Below, piece by piece: positions 54,005 to 63,184 of a DNA stretch of 64,000 nt. Source of the DNA: Paenibacillus camelliae. GTDB lineage: Bacteria > Bacillota > Bacilli > Paenibacillales > Paenibacillaceae. The position numbers were made by a program, and so were the translations under genes. Numbering within the stretch: position 1 is the first letter of the stretch; the number at the start of each line of letters is the position of its first letter. The stretch spans positions 930,001 through 994,000 of the forward strand of contig NZ_JAMBNY010000001.1 in the NCBI RefSeq assembly GCF_023715345.1. The letters run 5' to 3'. The notes beneath the pieces are model-generated. The model made no database searches and was not told the origin of the DNA. It saw only the letters and a list, made by a program, of their open reading frames with translations.

Positions 54005-54449
54005 GGATCTCAGCTCCTATTCTAGGTTAGGTGATCACTTCAGCAGTTTTTGAATATAACTTCATTTGTTTATAAATAAATTATATTGCTGGCTCGTTGG
54101 AAATCATTTACAATATATCATTACATTAAATTATACTAAATACTAAAAATAGTGGCGTATCATGTCTTATCTTGCACTATTTTTGTCAGAAACGTAATTT
54201 CAGAGTTTTAAATGTACGTAATCAATCCTCATATTCCTATGCGTGAATCAAAAAAGCTGTTTCCGTTGCGCCTATGCGATAACTAAAAACAGCTTCTTCT
54301 TTAATCCTCTTTATTTAAAGCTCTCTTTCCTTACTGCTCGTTATTCACCTTTTTAACTTCAACGAATGAGCTTATGCTGGCTTGCTGGTTCTACATATCG
54401 CAATAGTTCACAGGCCCCAATGGAGCATCGCAATCGCACAGCATACGAC
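54005..54449. other. Gene-free region upstream of the ABC transporter
   Basis: About 440 bp without a supported gene. Two terminator-like hairpins: AAAAATAGTG / CACTATTTTT (54144-54176) and AAAAAGCTGTTT / AAACAGCTTCTT (about 54248-54298), both near symmetric and able to act on either strand. No ORF sits between them, so a short transcript or decayed gene may have been here. Confidence 0.5.
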
Positions 54450-54502
54450 AAAAAACACCTTCAAGCTCCCGCCAATGGTTGGCAGTTTCTCTTAAAGGTG
54501 TT
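54450..54502 (-). terminator. Terminator of fur
   Basis: AACACCTT / AAGGTGTT stem with inner GCCAA / TTGGC pairing; six T on the minus strand. Confidence 0.85.
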
Positions 54503-54517
54503 CGTGTATTGTAATCC

Positions 54518-54982
54518 TTATAGATGACTTTTACAGTTTTTATTAGGACAGCTTGAAAAATTCCCGATGAAATCCAGACGATGATCGAGCACCTTGAAAC
54601 CGAACTCTACCTCTAATCGCTGTTCCAGTTCCAGCAGCCAATCATCCTTAATCTCCTCTAATGCACCGCATGTATGACAGATCAAATGATGATGCATATG
54701 CTCATGATCCTGACCACGCAGATCAAAACGAGCAACGCCATCACCAAAATTCATTTTCGCAACAATTTGCAGCTCGGCTAGCAGCTCAAGCGTACGATAT
54801 ACTGTAGCTAACCCGATTTCTGGAAATTTCTCTTTTACAAGCATATAGACATCCTCTGCGCTGAGGTGATCCTCCTCATTCTCGAGCAGTACTCGAACAA
54901 TGATTTCACGCTGCGTTGTCAGCTTATAGCCGCTTTCCATTAAGCTGTGTTTTATTTTTTCAATTTCAGCCTGTATATTCAT
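54518..54982 (-). CDS. fur: Ferric uptake regulator Fur
   Basis: 154 residues. Winged HTH (about 1-85) with NEEDHLSAEDVYMLVKEKFPEIGLATVYRTLELLAEL nearly identical by eye to Bacillus Fur, and a metal-binding domain with HEHMHHHLICHTCG (structural/regulatory His and Cys) and the final CPNKNC. Represses iron uptake when Fe(II) is bound. GGGAGGCG before the ATG. A PerR-like box lies in its promoter, matching the known PerR control of Bacillus fur. The only clear target in the window is the DUF1450 gene. Confidence 0.93.
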   Translation of the reverse strand: MNIQAEIEKIKHSLMESGYKLTTQREIIVRVLLENEEDHLSAEDVYMLVKEKFPEIGLATVYRTLELLAELQIVAKMNFGDGVARFDLRGQDHEHMHHHLICHTCGALEEIKDDWLLELEQRLEVEFGFKVLDHRLDFIGNFSSCPNKNCKSHL

Positions 54983-55033
54983 AGTTTCGCCTCCCAGCCA
55001 TACAAGGCAAGCTTCATCTAATCGTATCTCAAA

Positions 55034-55048
55034 TTAGAATGATTCTAA
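55034..55048 (-). promoter_or_regulatory. PerR/Fur-like box upstream of fur
   Basis: Perfect 7-1-7 palindrome TTAGAATGATTCTAA (13 of 15 match to the PerR consensus). It overlaps the likely -10 of fur (TTGGCA at about 55071-55066 as -35). Confidence 0.7.
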
Positions 55049-55085
55049 AATAATGGTATGCTATTTTGCCAAATAAAGCAACAAC

Positions 55086-55152
55086 AAAAAAAGGGATGTC
55101 AGAAAATATTTGAATCTATTCGACTCAAATTTTCCAAATCCCTTTTTTTTCA
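55086..55152. terminator. Terminator of the sulfate operon
   Basis: AAAAAAGGGAT / ATCCCTTTTTT outer stem plus GAAAAT / ATTTTC inner stem. Confidence 0.85.
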
Positions 55153-55160
55153 CGGATTCG

Positions 55161-56222
55161 CTACAAATCGGCAAGCACCTGATACCAAATTCCCCGCTTC
55201 GAGTATAGTTGCTCTCGAACCACATCCCAGCCACCGAGATAATCAATGTCGAATATTCCCGATGGATTGCTGAACTGATGCTTCGTTTCTTCAGCGACAG
55301 CCTCGTTTACCGGGCGGAAGCCATGCTTAACGAAAATATACTGCGCTTCCTCTGACATTAAAAATTGATAAAACGCTTCTGCAACGTCTCGATTCCCATG
55401 CTGCTCGATATGCTTGTCAATTAGTGCAATCGGATTTTCTATTAGAATTGTATGCTCTGGAACGACGATATCATATTCGATGCCTTTGGCAATGCGTGCC
55501 AGCAGCTCATTTTCATAGGTGACGATCACATCACCTACGCCATACTCGAACGCAGCCATGGAGGCGCGACCGCTTTTATCCAGTGATTCGATATTGGCGT
55601 GAATTCGCTTTAGATAGTTTTTGGCATATTCCGCGTCTGGGCTGCCAAGTTCTTCTTCAGCTTGCTTCAAGCCTGCACCATATATGGCATTAATATCCCA
55701 CTGTGCGCCACCTGATGTTTTCGGATTAGGATAAAGCACCTTTATTCCTTCTCTAGCCAGATCATCCCAATCTTGTATGCTATGAGGATTGCCTGCACGG
55801 GTGCCCATCACAACAATAGACTCCGTCACCATCCCGTGGACGCCCTGTTCACGCCAATTATGAGTAATGAGACCTGCTCTCTCAATGATGTCAATGTCGC
55901 CTTCCATAGCTAATATCGCAATATCAGCTTCGAAGCCGCCAATTATCGCTCTAGCCTGAGTACCCGATGCCTCATAGGATTCCTGCAGCTTAATGCGCTG
56001 ACCAGTATCCGCGAGCCATTGGGCCTCGAAAAGCGGCAGCAGCTCCTGCAGTGCATCCTTGGCAACAGAATAAGCGCCTACAACGAGCGTCACTTCCTCC
56101 GCTGCTGCATGTGGGTCAGCCGTAGAAGAATTGGGTGTACTACAGCTTGTTAAGAGTAGACAGAATAGCAGCGTTATACTGACAGCTTTTGCTTTTAATC
56201 GGTTTGTCAACGTTATTCCCAC
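55161..56222 (-). CDS. sbp: Sulfate ABC transporter substrate-binding lipoprotein
   Basis: 353 residues. Lipoprotein signal with lipobox LLTSC (Cys about 27), then the sulfate/thiosulfate-binding family signature PNPKTSGGAQW (about 190) and YENELLARIAKG. It captures sulfate outside the cell and delivers it to CysTW. The start given is GTG at 56222; a TTG four codons later is equally possible since the ribosome site (AAAGGTG) lies close. It is the last gene of cysT-cysW-cysA-sbp, unlike many operons where the binding protein comes first. Confidence 0.93.
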   Translation of the reverse strand: MGITLTNRLKAKAVSITLLFCLLLTSCSTPNSSTADPHAAAEEVTLVVGAYSVAKDALQELLPLFEAQWLADTGQRIKLQESYEASGTQARAIIGGFEADIAILAMEGDIDIIERAGLITHNWREQGVHGMVTESIVVMGTRAGNPHSIQDWDDLAREGIKVLYPNPKTSGGAQWDINAIYGAGLKQAEEELGSPDAEYAKNYLKRIHANIESLDKSGRASMAAFEYGVGDVIVTYENELLARIAKGIEYDIVVPEHTILIENPIALIDKHIEQHGNRDVAEAFYQFLMSEEAQYIFVKHGFRPVNEAVAEETKHQFSNPSGIFDIDYLGGWDVVREQLYSKRGIWYQVLADL

Positions 56223-56247
56223 ACCTTTTACGCATAAAGTATTGCTG

Positions 56248-57312
56248 CTAGATATAGATTGGCAGCGGATCGACCTTTAGAGGATTCTCCATAATCCAGC
56301 TTTTCTCTTCATTGAACAAGTAAGCACGATGGATAAGCACCTTCACTTGCTCACCTGGATGAAGGACCTCCTTCTCCAAGGAACGGTACGTAATTAGCCT
56401 TTGCCCCTCAATTTCCAGCTCGATCATCCATTCACTACCGCGGAAATGTAAATGCTTCACTGCTGCATCCATCGTCGCTGATGCAAGGACAATCTCACCT
56501 GATTTGCCAACCTCTACATATTCAGGACGAATGAGGGCCTTTATGCCGCTAGATGTTGCTACATCCTCGAAGCCCTTAAAGCATTGGATGCGCTCGATTA
56601 GTGACGATTCGCCAATAAAGCTTGCGACGAACGGAGTCTGTGGGTGCTTATATATTTCCCAAGGTGTTCCCTTCTGCTCCAGCTTGCCTTTACTAATAAT
56701 CATAATCTCATCTGCGACCTCAATCGCTTCTTCCTGATCATGTGTAACAAATATCGAAGTAATGCCAAGCTCTCCAATCATATCCTTCAGCCACGTGCGG
56801 AGCTCCGTACGGATTTTCGCATCAATTGCCGCGAACGGTTCATCAAGCAATAGCAGCTGCGGCTCAGGTGCAAGTGCTCTAGCAAATGCGACACGTTGAC
56901 GTTGACCGCCTGACAGCTGATGCGGATAGCGATGCTCAAAGCCTTTTAGCCCTGTCAATTCAACCAAATATTGCACACGCTCTTTAATAAAGGCTTTGTT
57001 CTGCTTCTTCACCTTTAGCCCGAATGCAATGTTGTCAAACACCGTCATATGCTTGAACAATGCGTAGTTTTGGAAGACGAAGCCAATCCCCCGCTCCTGT
57101 GGTGGGAGATCATTTACACGTTTGCCATGGAAATATATATCGCCAGAGGTTGGCGTTTCAAGTCCAGCAAGCATACGAAGAATTGATGTTTTACCGCCAC
57201 CGCTCGGCCCTAAAAAGCCGATAAGCTTCCCTTTTTCAATCTCAAAGCTGACATCCTGCACAGCGTGGAAGCTGCCAAATTCCTTATTAAGATCCTTCAC
57301 TTCGATATGCAT
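56248..57312 (-). CDS. cysA: Sulfate ABC transporter ATPase
   Basis: 354 residues from the ATG at 57312 just after the cysW stop (2-bp gap); an earlier in-frame ATG would overlap cysW. Walker A GPSGGGKTS (the usual GPSGSGKT has Gly for Ser), Q loop VFQNYALF, signature LSGGQRQRVAFARAL, Walker B LLLLDEPFAAID, and a C-terminal TOBE/regulatory domain from about 240 (VGKSGEIVLASATMDAAVKHLHFRG). Confidence 0.95.
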   Translation of the reverse strand: MHIEVKDLNKEFGSFHAVQDVSFEIEKGKLIGFLGPSGGGKTSILRMLAGLETPTSGDIYFHGKRVNDLPPQERGIGFVFQNYALFKHMTVFDNIAFGLKVKKQNKAFIKERVQYLVELTGLKGFEHRYPHQLSGGQRQRVAFARALAPEPQLLLLDEPFAAIDAKIRTELRTWLKDMIGELGITSIFVTHDQEEAIEVADEIMIISKGKLEQKGTPWEIYKHPQTPFVASFIGESSLIERIQCFKGFEDVATSSGIKALIRPEYVEVGKSGEIVLASATMDAAVKHLHFRGSEWMIELEIEGQRLITYRSLEKEVLHPGEQVKVLIHRAYLFNEEKSWIMENPLKVDPLPIYI

Positions 57313-57314
57313 GG

Positions 57315-58118
57315 CTAGTGCACTTCCTTTCTCTTCTTCGTCCACTCCATTAGAAGCAGGAGCATGATAGAAAATGCGGCAAGCACCAAGGCTATGCCAT
57401 TTGCAGCAACAACATTAAAGTTCTCCACATCCTGATAAACGAGTGTTGTTGCGGTTTGCGTCTTGTTAATGATATTTCCTGATACAACAAGCACCGCACC
57501 GAACTCACCTAGTGAGCGTGCAACGGTCAGCACAACGCCATACATTACGGCGAATCGGATATTCGGCCACGTGACCTTCCAGAACGTATACCAAGAATAG
57601 GCACCGAGCGTCGATGCTGCTTGCTCCTGCTGGTCACCGATCTCCTGCAGCACTGGCATAACCTCACGCACCATGATTGGAAAGGTAACGAACAACGTCG
57701 CGAGCACCATGCCTGGCAGCGCATAAACGATCGAAACGCCAACGTTGCCGAGCATTGTTCCTAGCACAGTATTCGGCCCAAGCAGCAGCACGATCATTAA
57801 GCCTCCAATAACAGGAGATACCGCAAAGGGCAAATCAACGATGCTATTGCTGAGTCGCTTAACGAGCGGAGATAGCCAAGTCGCGCGAACAAGATAAATA
57901 GACAGCATCACACCGAATAGCGTATTAATCACGGTCACGATAATAACAATGAGTGCAGTCATTTTAAGCGCATGCAGAGATTGAGCACGCAGCAAGGCAT
58001 CCATAAAGCCCGACAGACCGTCTGCCCAGGCGCCAGTAAAAATTTTATATAACGGCAGCAGCAATAGCAGCGAAACAACGATATAGGTTAACGTAATCCA
58101 TAGCCTTCTCATCATCAT
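57315..58118 (-). CDS. cysW: Sulfate ABC transporter permease CysW
   Basis: 267 residues, six membrane segments, EAA-loop region EIGDQQEQAASTLGAYSWYTFWKVTWPNI. SLGEFGAVLVVSGNI is the CysW/CysT signature. Overlaps cysT by 4 bp. Confidence 0.95.
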   Translation of the reverse strand: MMMRRLWITLTYIVVSLLLLLPLYKIFTGAWADGLSGFMDALLRAQSLHALKMTALIVIIVTVINTLFGVMLSIYLVRATWLSPLVKRLSNSIVDLPFAVSPVIGGLMIVLLLGPNTVLGTMLGNVGVSIVYALPGMVLATLFVTFPIMVREVMPVLQEIGDQQEQAASTLGAYSWYTFWKVTWPNIRFAVMYGVVLTVARSLGEFGAVLVVSGNIINKTQTATTLVYQDVENFNVVAANGIALVLAAFSIMLLLLMEWTKKRKEVH

Positions 58119-58918
58119 GCCTGACCTCCACGATTAAGCTTATGTATAAACCACAGGATCAGGAATGATATCGTTAGCAGAAGCACGGAAACCGCCGCTG
58201 CACCTTGCGGATTATTGCTTTCAATCTCCCCGAAAATATATACAGAAGCCACTAATGTTTTACCCGGAATATTTCCAGAAATAAGCACGACGGCGCCAAA
58301 CTCTGCAATCGCACGAGAGAAGGCCAGCATCGCTCCACTTAATATGCCAGGAAGCATTGTAGGGAGAATAATTCGAAAAAATGTACGGGACTTGGATGAG
58401 CCGAGTGTGTAGGCAGCCTCTTCCTCTGATTTATCGAGCTCCTCTAACAATGGCTGTAAGCCACGAATAACGAATGGAAAGGTAACAAAGACCATCGCAA
58501 GCACGATAGCCGGCTCATGGAACACTACATCAATGCCAAACCATTCATAGAATAGACTGCTAGGCCCGACTAGCAGCAATATAATAAAGCCCGCGACTGC
58601 GGTAGGCAGTGCAAACGGCAAATCAATGACACTGTTAATCATTCGTTTGCCAGGAAATTCGTATCTGACGAGCACCCAGCCGATCATCGTACCAATCGCT
58701 GTATTAATTAACGTTGCTATTGCAGCAAGCTTAAGCGTCAATAGCACGGCCTTCCAAGCTAGCGGATCAGAGAGATTGTCTATAAAGCTAGTAATTCCTG
58801 ATGAAAAGGATTGAGTATAAATGCCAATAATCGGAATAATAATCAATCCGATAAAGTATATAAATACGATCGTTCGAAAGCTATAGCTCCATTTTTGGCT
58901 GCGGAAAAGTGAGTTCAA
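58115..58918 (-). CDS. cysT: Sulfate ABC transporter permease CysT
   Basis: 267 residues, six membrane segments, EAA loop EELDKSEEEAAYTLGSSKSRTFFRIILP, then AIAEFGAVVLISGNIPGKTL. TTG start at 58918 with GGAGG 7 nt before; no ATG fits. First gene of the operon. Confidence 0.95.
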   Translation of the reverse strand: MNSLFRSQKWSYSFRTIVFIYFIGLIIIPIIGIYTQSFSSGITSFIDNLSDPLAWKAVLLTLKLAAIATLINTAIGTMIGWVLVRYEFPGKRMINSVIDLPFALPTAVAGFIILLLVGPSSLFYEWFGIDVVFHEPAIVLAMVFVTFPFVIRGLQPLLEELDKSEEEAAYTLGSSKSRTFFRIILPTMLPGILSGAMLAFSRAIAEFGAVVLISGNIPGKTLVASVYIFGEIESNNPQGAAAVSVLLLTISFLILWFIHKLNRGGQA

Positions 58919-58971
58919 TGTGCTTGCCTCCAGTAATATTAATTAATCCCACTTGAATACTAGGTATTTAC

Positions 58972-59001
58972 AATGTATCACTCACATGTATTGGAAGTCA
59001 A
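58972..59001 (-). promoter_or_regulatory. Possible promoter of cysTWA-sbp
   Basis: TTGACT (59001-58996), 18-bp spacer, TACATT (58977-58972). No S-box or T-box is present; CymR-type control is possible but the site was not matched. Confidence 0.5.
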
Positions 59002-59070
59002 TGTATTTTTTTCGATTAATAGTTATCGCCTGTTCACACTACGGCAGCGTATATTGGCATAAAAAGTGGT

Positions 59071-59128
59071 CAACAATAAGCCGCCTATCTGGTCGATGCA
59101 GCATCGATCGGATAGGCGGCTTATTGTT
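59071..59128. terminator. 19-bp perfect inverted repeat
   Basis: CAACAATAAGCCGCCTATC (59071-59089) with its exact complement at 59110-59128; the loop holds a second small palindrome (ATCGATGC... type). Ends the AIM24 operon on the minus strand. Confidence 0.85.
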
Positions 59129-59166
59129 GGATATGTTATTGTGCATAGCATGCATTATATAAAAAC

Positions 59167-59856
59167 TCATTTAATATAGACGCTTCCGAAGGGGAGCAGC
59201 TCTCGCAGTAGTCGCTTGAACCAGCCGTCCTCAGAAAGCTTTGCTTCTAATTGTCGATCCTGTGAGCCCGTCTGAATAAGCACAGGTCCCGAACCCTTCA
59301 GCTCCCATTGAACATTCATGTGTTGACTTGCCAAGGAGTTACCGTACACGGTCAGATGAATGGATGCATCCTCCGGGTAAGCAACTAAAGCACTCTTATC
59401 GACAAACAAAGGGATCTCAGGATCTAGCTGCATCGTTGCTAGATCGCCTACTGTAATAACACCAAGCTTGCCTGGCCCAGAGAATTTGACACGAATCAGC
59501 TCTTTCGTAATCCATGCCGTTTTCAGCTTAAGCACTTTACTGCGAGCATTCATGCCTTCTGAAAAAAAGACAACGTGCCGGAAATCAAACAATAGATTAC
59601 TGCCTTCTCCAATATCTAATGCCTGAAACGAATAGCCTGCCGGCAACCCAAGCAAAAATGACGAAGGTCCTTGCAGACGTGATCGTATCCATTTCTTCTT
59701 ACGAAAAGCACCACCAATTCCCATTAGCTTGTCCTCACGTCCAAGCGGTGACCCGTTATAGGCTAGTATGGACTTGGAATGCAGCACGTGAAGCACTTCA
59801 TCCTCTTCGAGAGTTATACGAACATGTCCGAGCGGCGAAGGAGATACGATGTTCAT
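59167..59856 (-). CDS. AIM24-family protein
   Basis: 229 residues. All-beta protein of the AIM24/TryCD1-like fold: IGGAFRKKKWIRSRLQGPSSFLLGLPAGYSFQALDIGEGSNLLFDFRHVVFFSEGMN in pieces, then GPGKLGVITVGDL and HMNVQWELKGSGPVLIQTGS. Bacterial members have no proven role; the eukaryotic relative is a mitochondrial inner-membrane protein. The start overlaps the end of the upstream coiled-coil gene by 4 bp, so the two are translated together. Confidence 0.85.
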   Translation of the reverse strand: MNIVSPSPLGHVRITLEEDEVLHVLHSKSILAYNGSPLGREDKLMGIGGAFRKKKWIRSRLQGPSSFLLGLPAGYSFQALDIGEGSNLLFDFRHVVFFSEGMNARSKVLKLKTAWITKELIRVKFSGPGKLGVITVGDLATMQLDPEIPLFVDKSALVAYPEDASIHLTVYGNSLASQHMNVQWELKGSGPVLIQTGSQDRQLEAKLSEDGWFKRLLRELLPFGSVYIK

Positions 59857-60362
59857 GGCAGCTGTACACTCCGTGTTCTTCCATGCTTACGCCATGCGAT
59901 ATAACGCCATATACGCACAGATAACGCATATAGGAGAATAAGCAGGAACATTGCACTAACGAATAATACAAGCCTTTGGTACCACGCTTTGCGATCCTGT
60001 TCCATCTTCTCCATCTTAAGCAGCAAATTCTCATTTTCAGCGATTAGCAAATTCGTCTGTTCACGGTATTGCTCATTCTGCTGGCGGTAATATTCGTTGC
60101 TTTCCTGCAATTCATGCTGCCTGCTCAACAATTCCTCCGTTTGCTGGCGGGATTGCTCTAGCTGCTCTTGCTGAGCGGCAAGCTGCTCGTCCAACACCTG
60201 CTTAGCCTTATTGTATTCCTGCTGCAGCTCCTCTATTTTATCGGGAACGTTGTATATATCTCTAGCTCGATCAAAGAAACCCGCTTCTGCAGGTTCAGCT
60301 GTTGTTATTAAGGTAAATATAATTATCATGATAGCTGCTATAAATTTCGTATGTTTCTTCAT
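59853..60362 (-). CDS. Exported coiled-coil membrane protein of unknown function
   Basis: 169 residues: signal peptide (about 1-27, cleaved near AEA-GFF), a Gln/Glu-rich coiled coil (about 40-118), one membrane segment (about 128-149) and a basic C-terminal tail (RKHGRTRSVQ). The coiled coil would be outside and the tail inside. Translationally coupled to the AIM24 gene; no family recognised. Confidence 0.8.
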   Translation of the reverse strand: MKKHTKFIAAIMIIIFTLITTAEPAEAGFFDRARDIYNVPDKIEELQQEYNKAKQVLDEQLAAQQEQLEQSRQQTEELLSRQHELQESNEYYRQQNEQYREQTNLLIAENENLLLKMEKMEQDRKAWYQRLVLFVSAMFLLILLYALSVRIWRYIAWRKHGRTRSVQLP

Positions 60363-60477
60363 AAGCTCTCACCTACTTCAAATCAAATCTAGCTAAAACT
60401 CTATTTATCTACTATCTATTCTATCATGAATTGTCGTTAATTGTCGCATCTATACGGAAATTAATAGATAAATGCAC

Positions 60478-60511
60478 AAAAAATACCCACTGGCTAGACC
60501 AGTGGGTATCG
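60478..60511 (-). terminator. Terminator of yvyE
   Basis: ATACCCACTGG / CCAGTGGGTAT perfect stem and six T on the minus strand. Confidence 0.92.
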
Positions 60512-60530
60512 GCTTTCAATCGGATATATT

Positions 60531-61163
60531 CTATTCATTTTCAATATAATAGCGTTCTTCACCAAGCGTAATGACAGATTTGCCTTGCGTGATATCCGTA
60601 GCCCAAGCCACAAATTGTTCTGCTTCATCTGCTTCTGGCAAGCAGCATACGGTCACCTTATCGGTAAAATCAACATTGCCAAGCCTTGTACCGCGTCCAT
60701 GCAGCTCATTCTCCAGCTTGCCATACCACGTATAATCAACCTCTATAAATACTTCACGGTGCAGCACGTAGACGATCTCTTCCGCTGCCTCTATCCCTGC
60801 AACTGCCCCATCGGTATACGCACGCACAAGTCCACCTGCGCCTAGCATGATGCCTCCAAAATACCTCGTTACGACGACAGCGACATTTTTTAGCCCTTTG
60901 TTCTTAATTACTTCAAGTATTGGCTTGCCCGCCGTTCCACTTGGCTCTCCGTCGTCGGAGGCCTTCTGAAACTGATCTCGCTCTCCTACGATATAAGCAG
61001 AGCAGTTATGTGTAGCTTGACGATGCAGCCTTTTTATCTCGTCAATAAAGGCAACGGCCTCTTCCTCTGTTTCAACAGGTCTAGCGTAGCCGATAAAGCG
61101 TGATTTCTTAATAACAATCTCCTTGCTACCATCCTGTCTTACCGTTCGATAACGTTGCAGCAA
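60531..61163 (-). CDS. yvyE: YigZ/YvyE (UPF0029) family protein
   Basis: 210 residues from a TTG at 61163 (GGAGGG 6 nt before). Longer readings cross a hairpin and have no ribosome site. N-terminal UPF0029/IMPACT domain (about 1-125: KKSRFIGYARPVETEEEAVAFID, ASDDGEPSGTAGKPIL, VTRYFGGIMLGAGGLVRAY) and a C-terminal DUF1949 domain. Relatives of yeast Yih1/IMPACT, with a proposed role in translation control; no defined reaction. Confidence 0.93.
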   Translation of the reverse strand: MLQRYRTVRQDGSKEIVIKKSRFIGYARPVETEEEAVAFIDEIKRLHRQATHNCSAYIVGERDQFQKASDDGEPSGTAGKPILEVIKNKGLKNVAVVVTRYFGGIMLGAGGLVRAYTDGAVAGIEAAEEIVYVLHREVFIEVDYTWYGKLENELHGRGTRLGNVDFTDKVTVCCLPEADEAEQFVAWATDITQGKSVITLGEERYYIENE

Positions 61164-61186
61164 ACAAATCCCTCCTTGCCTAATAA

Positions 61187-61216
61187 ATAATCCTGCACAG
61201 ACGTTGTGCAGGATTA
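61187..61216 (-). terminator. Hairpin between pgi repeats and yvyE
   Basis: AATCCTGCAC / GTGCAGGATT stem, then TTATTTATT on the minus strand; a likely end of the pgi transcript 22 bp before the yvyE start. Confidence 0.7.
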
Positions 61217-61255
61217 ACTTTTTCATATTGTGCGAGAACTTCCTCTTACATTGAG

Positions 61256-61460
61256 TGTTCAAAAAGTTCAGGCTTCAGCACCGAGAAGGTTGAACGAAGC
61301 TTAGGGATTGAGGAGCACAGCGTACGTAGTTGGTACGTGAGCACCTACAATGTTTTCGCAGAAAACATACTTCGAAAGCATGTCCCCGGCTGAGTTCAAG
61401 ATTCGATGCCGAATAAGCTACAGCGAGTTACATCGTGATCAAAGTTGGACATTTTGAACT
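61256..61460 (+). repeat. Interspersed palindromic element, copy 3
   Basis: 205 bp, in direct tandem with copy 4. It carries an extra ~35-bp piece after the apical helix (about 61349-61384), itself an 8-bp hairpin ATGTTTTC / GAAAACAT. The second helix reads TTGAAC / GTTCAA. Confidence 0.85.
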
Positions 61461-61475
61461 ACATCTTAAATGAGT

Positions 61476-61645
61476 GTTCAAAATGTCCGGCTTTCAGCAC
61501 CGAGAAGATGGAACGATACTAGAAGACGAGGAGCGCAGCGTACGTTTTTGGTACGTGAGCACCGGAGTATTCGGTAGCGTTTCATATTCGATGCCGAATA
61601 AGCTTCAACGAGTTACATCGTTATCAAAGTCGGACGTTTTGAACT
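61476..61645 (+). repeat. Interspersed palindromic element, copy 4
   Basis: 170 bp; ends GTTCAAAATGTCCGGCTTT and AAAGTCGGACGTTTTGAAC are inverted repeats. The right end is 6 bp past the pgi stop codon. Confidence 0.88.
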
Positions 61646-61650
61646 ACATC

Positions 61651-63000
61651 TTACAAGCGAGCTTCTAGTTCTGCTTTCTGTTTTTCAAACCCAGGCTTCC
61701 CAAGCAGCGCGAACATATTCGTTTTGTATGCTTCTACGCCTGGCTGGTCGAATGGATTCACACCTAGCAGGTATCCGCTCACTGCACATGCTTTTTCGAA
61801 GAAATACACCATATAGCCAAATGTATAAGGCGTCATATCTTGAAGGTTAACGATCAAGTTAGGTACTTGTCCATCAGTATGAGCAAGTAGTGTACCTTGG
61901 AATGCTTTTTTGTTAACGAAGTCCATCGTTTTACCAGCAAGGAAGTTTAGACCGTCAAGATCTGCTTCGTCTGCTTCAATCGTAATTTGCTCTGGCACTT
62001 CATTCACTTGAATAACCGTTTCGAAAATGTTACGGTTACCCTCTTGAATGAACTGACCCATGGAGTGCAGGTCTGTAGAGAAGTCAACAGATGCAGGATA
62101 GATACCTTTATAATCCTTACCCTCTGATTCACCAAACAGCTGCTTCCACCACTCAGATACGAAGTGTAGATTTGGCTCATAGTTTACAAGAATCTCTGTT
62201 ACTTTACCTTTGCGATATAGCGCATTACGAATCGCAGCGTATTGATATGCCTCATTCTCAGCAAGAGAAGGCTTGCTGTATTCAACAGAAGCATCTGCTG
62301 CGCCCTTCATCATTGCATCGATATCGATGCCTGCAACTGCGATTGGAAGCAAGCCTACAGCTGTTAGTACAGAGTAACGACCGCCTACATCATCAGGAAT
62401 AACGAAGGACTCATAGCCTTCAGCTGTTGCAAGGGACTTAAGCGCACCCTTTGCTTTATCTGTTGTAGCGTAAATGCGTTTGCGTGCTTCTTCTTTGCCA
62501 TACTTTTTCTCTAGCTCAGCACGGAAAATACGGAAAGCAATGGCTGGCTCAGTTGTTGTACCTGATTTGGAGATAACGTTAATTGACCAATCGCGTCCTT
62601 CAATCAACTGAAGAAGATGCTTCACGTATGTAGAGCTAATGTTGTTACCTGCAAATAATACTTGAGGTGTTTTACGTTGCTCTTTGGATTGAATATTATA
62701 GAAAGAGTTAGACAGCATCTCAATCGCTGCTCTCGCTCCTAGATACGATCCGCCGATTCCGATAACAATCAATACTTCAGAATCCTGTTGGATTTTTTCT
62801 GCTGCTTGCTTAATACGAGCAAATTCTTCTTTATCATATTCAGTTGGAAGATTAATCCAACCTAAGAAGTCAGATCCAACACCTGTACCGTTATGTAGCT
62901 GCTCATGTGCCACGCGCACCTGCTCAGAAAAATAATCAACCTCGTGCTGACCAACGAATGTCAAAGCTTTGCTGTAGTCAAATTTTACTGTATTTCCCAT
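61651..63000 (-). CDS. pgi: Glucose-6-phosphate isomerase
   Basis: 449 residues from the ATG at 63000 (TGGAGGT 8 nt before). Short Bacillus-type PGI. Interconverts glucose-6-P and fructose-6-[16 protein letters not shown], the phosphate loop [30 protein letters not shown], catalytic Glu in [17 protein letters not shown] region and the final [12 protein letters not shown] with the C-terminal Lys/His zone. Single gene, followed by the tandem repeats. Confidence 0.97.
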   Translation of the reverse strand: MGNTVKFDYSKALTFVGQHEVDYFSEQVRVAHEQLHNGTGVGSDFLGWINLPTEYDKEEFARIKQAAEKIQQDSEVLIVIGIGGSYLGARAAIEMLSNSFYNIQSKEQRKTPQVLFAGNNISSTYVKHLLQLIEGRDWSINVISKSGTTTEPAIAFRIFRAELEKKYGKEEARKRIYATTDKAKGALKSLATAEGYESFVIPDDVGGRYSVLTAVGLLPIAVAGIDIDAMMKGAADASVEYSKPSLAENEAYQYAAIRNALYRKGKVTEILVNYEPNLHFVSEWWKQLFGESEGKDYKGIYPASVDFSTDLHSMGQFIQEGNRNIFETVIQVNEVPEQITIEADEADLDGLNFLAGKTMDFVNKKAFQGTLLAHTDGQVPNLIVNLQDMTPYTFGYMVYFFEKACAVSGYLLGVNPFDQPGVEAYKTNMFALLGKPGFEKQKAELEARL

Positions 63001-63184
63001 CGTTTTAAGACCTCCAAAATTCCGAAGCATAGCTTCATTCTCTAAATATGAAATGACTTTTAATTAAGGATAGCGAATTTGCACCTTAAACACAAGTACA
63101 GCAGCTATAATAACTATTGAATGGTGATACAAATATGTTTTATAGGAGCTTGTACTTATTTATCTCACAAGACGAACTAAACGA

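Noticed and set aside
54144..54300. Small RNA gene between two hairpins upstream of the ABC transporter
   Set aside because: No clear promoter or conserved motif; two terminator-like hairpins alone are not enough.
58919..59070. SAM riboswitch (S-box) or T-box ahead of the sulfate operon
   Set aside because: None of the conserved S-box or T-box blocks is present; only a simple promoter is seen.
61474..61668. 64-codon plus-strand frame
   Set aside because: Lies inside repeat copy 4 and runs into the end of pgi; other repeat copies do not keep the frame.
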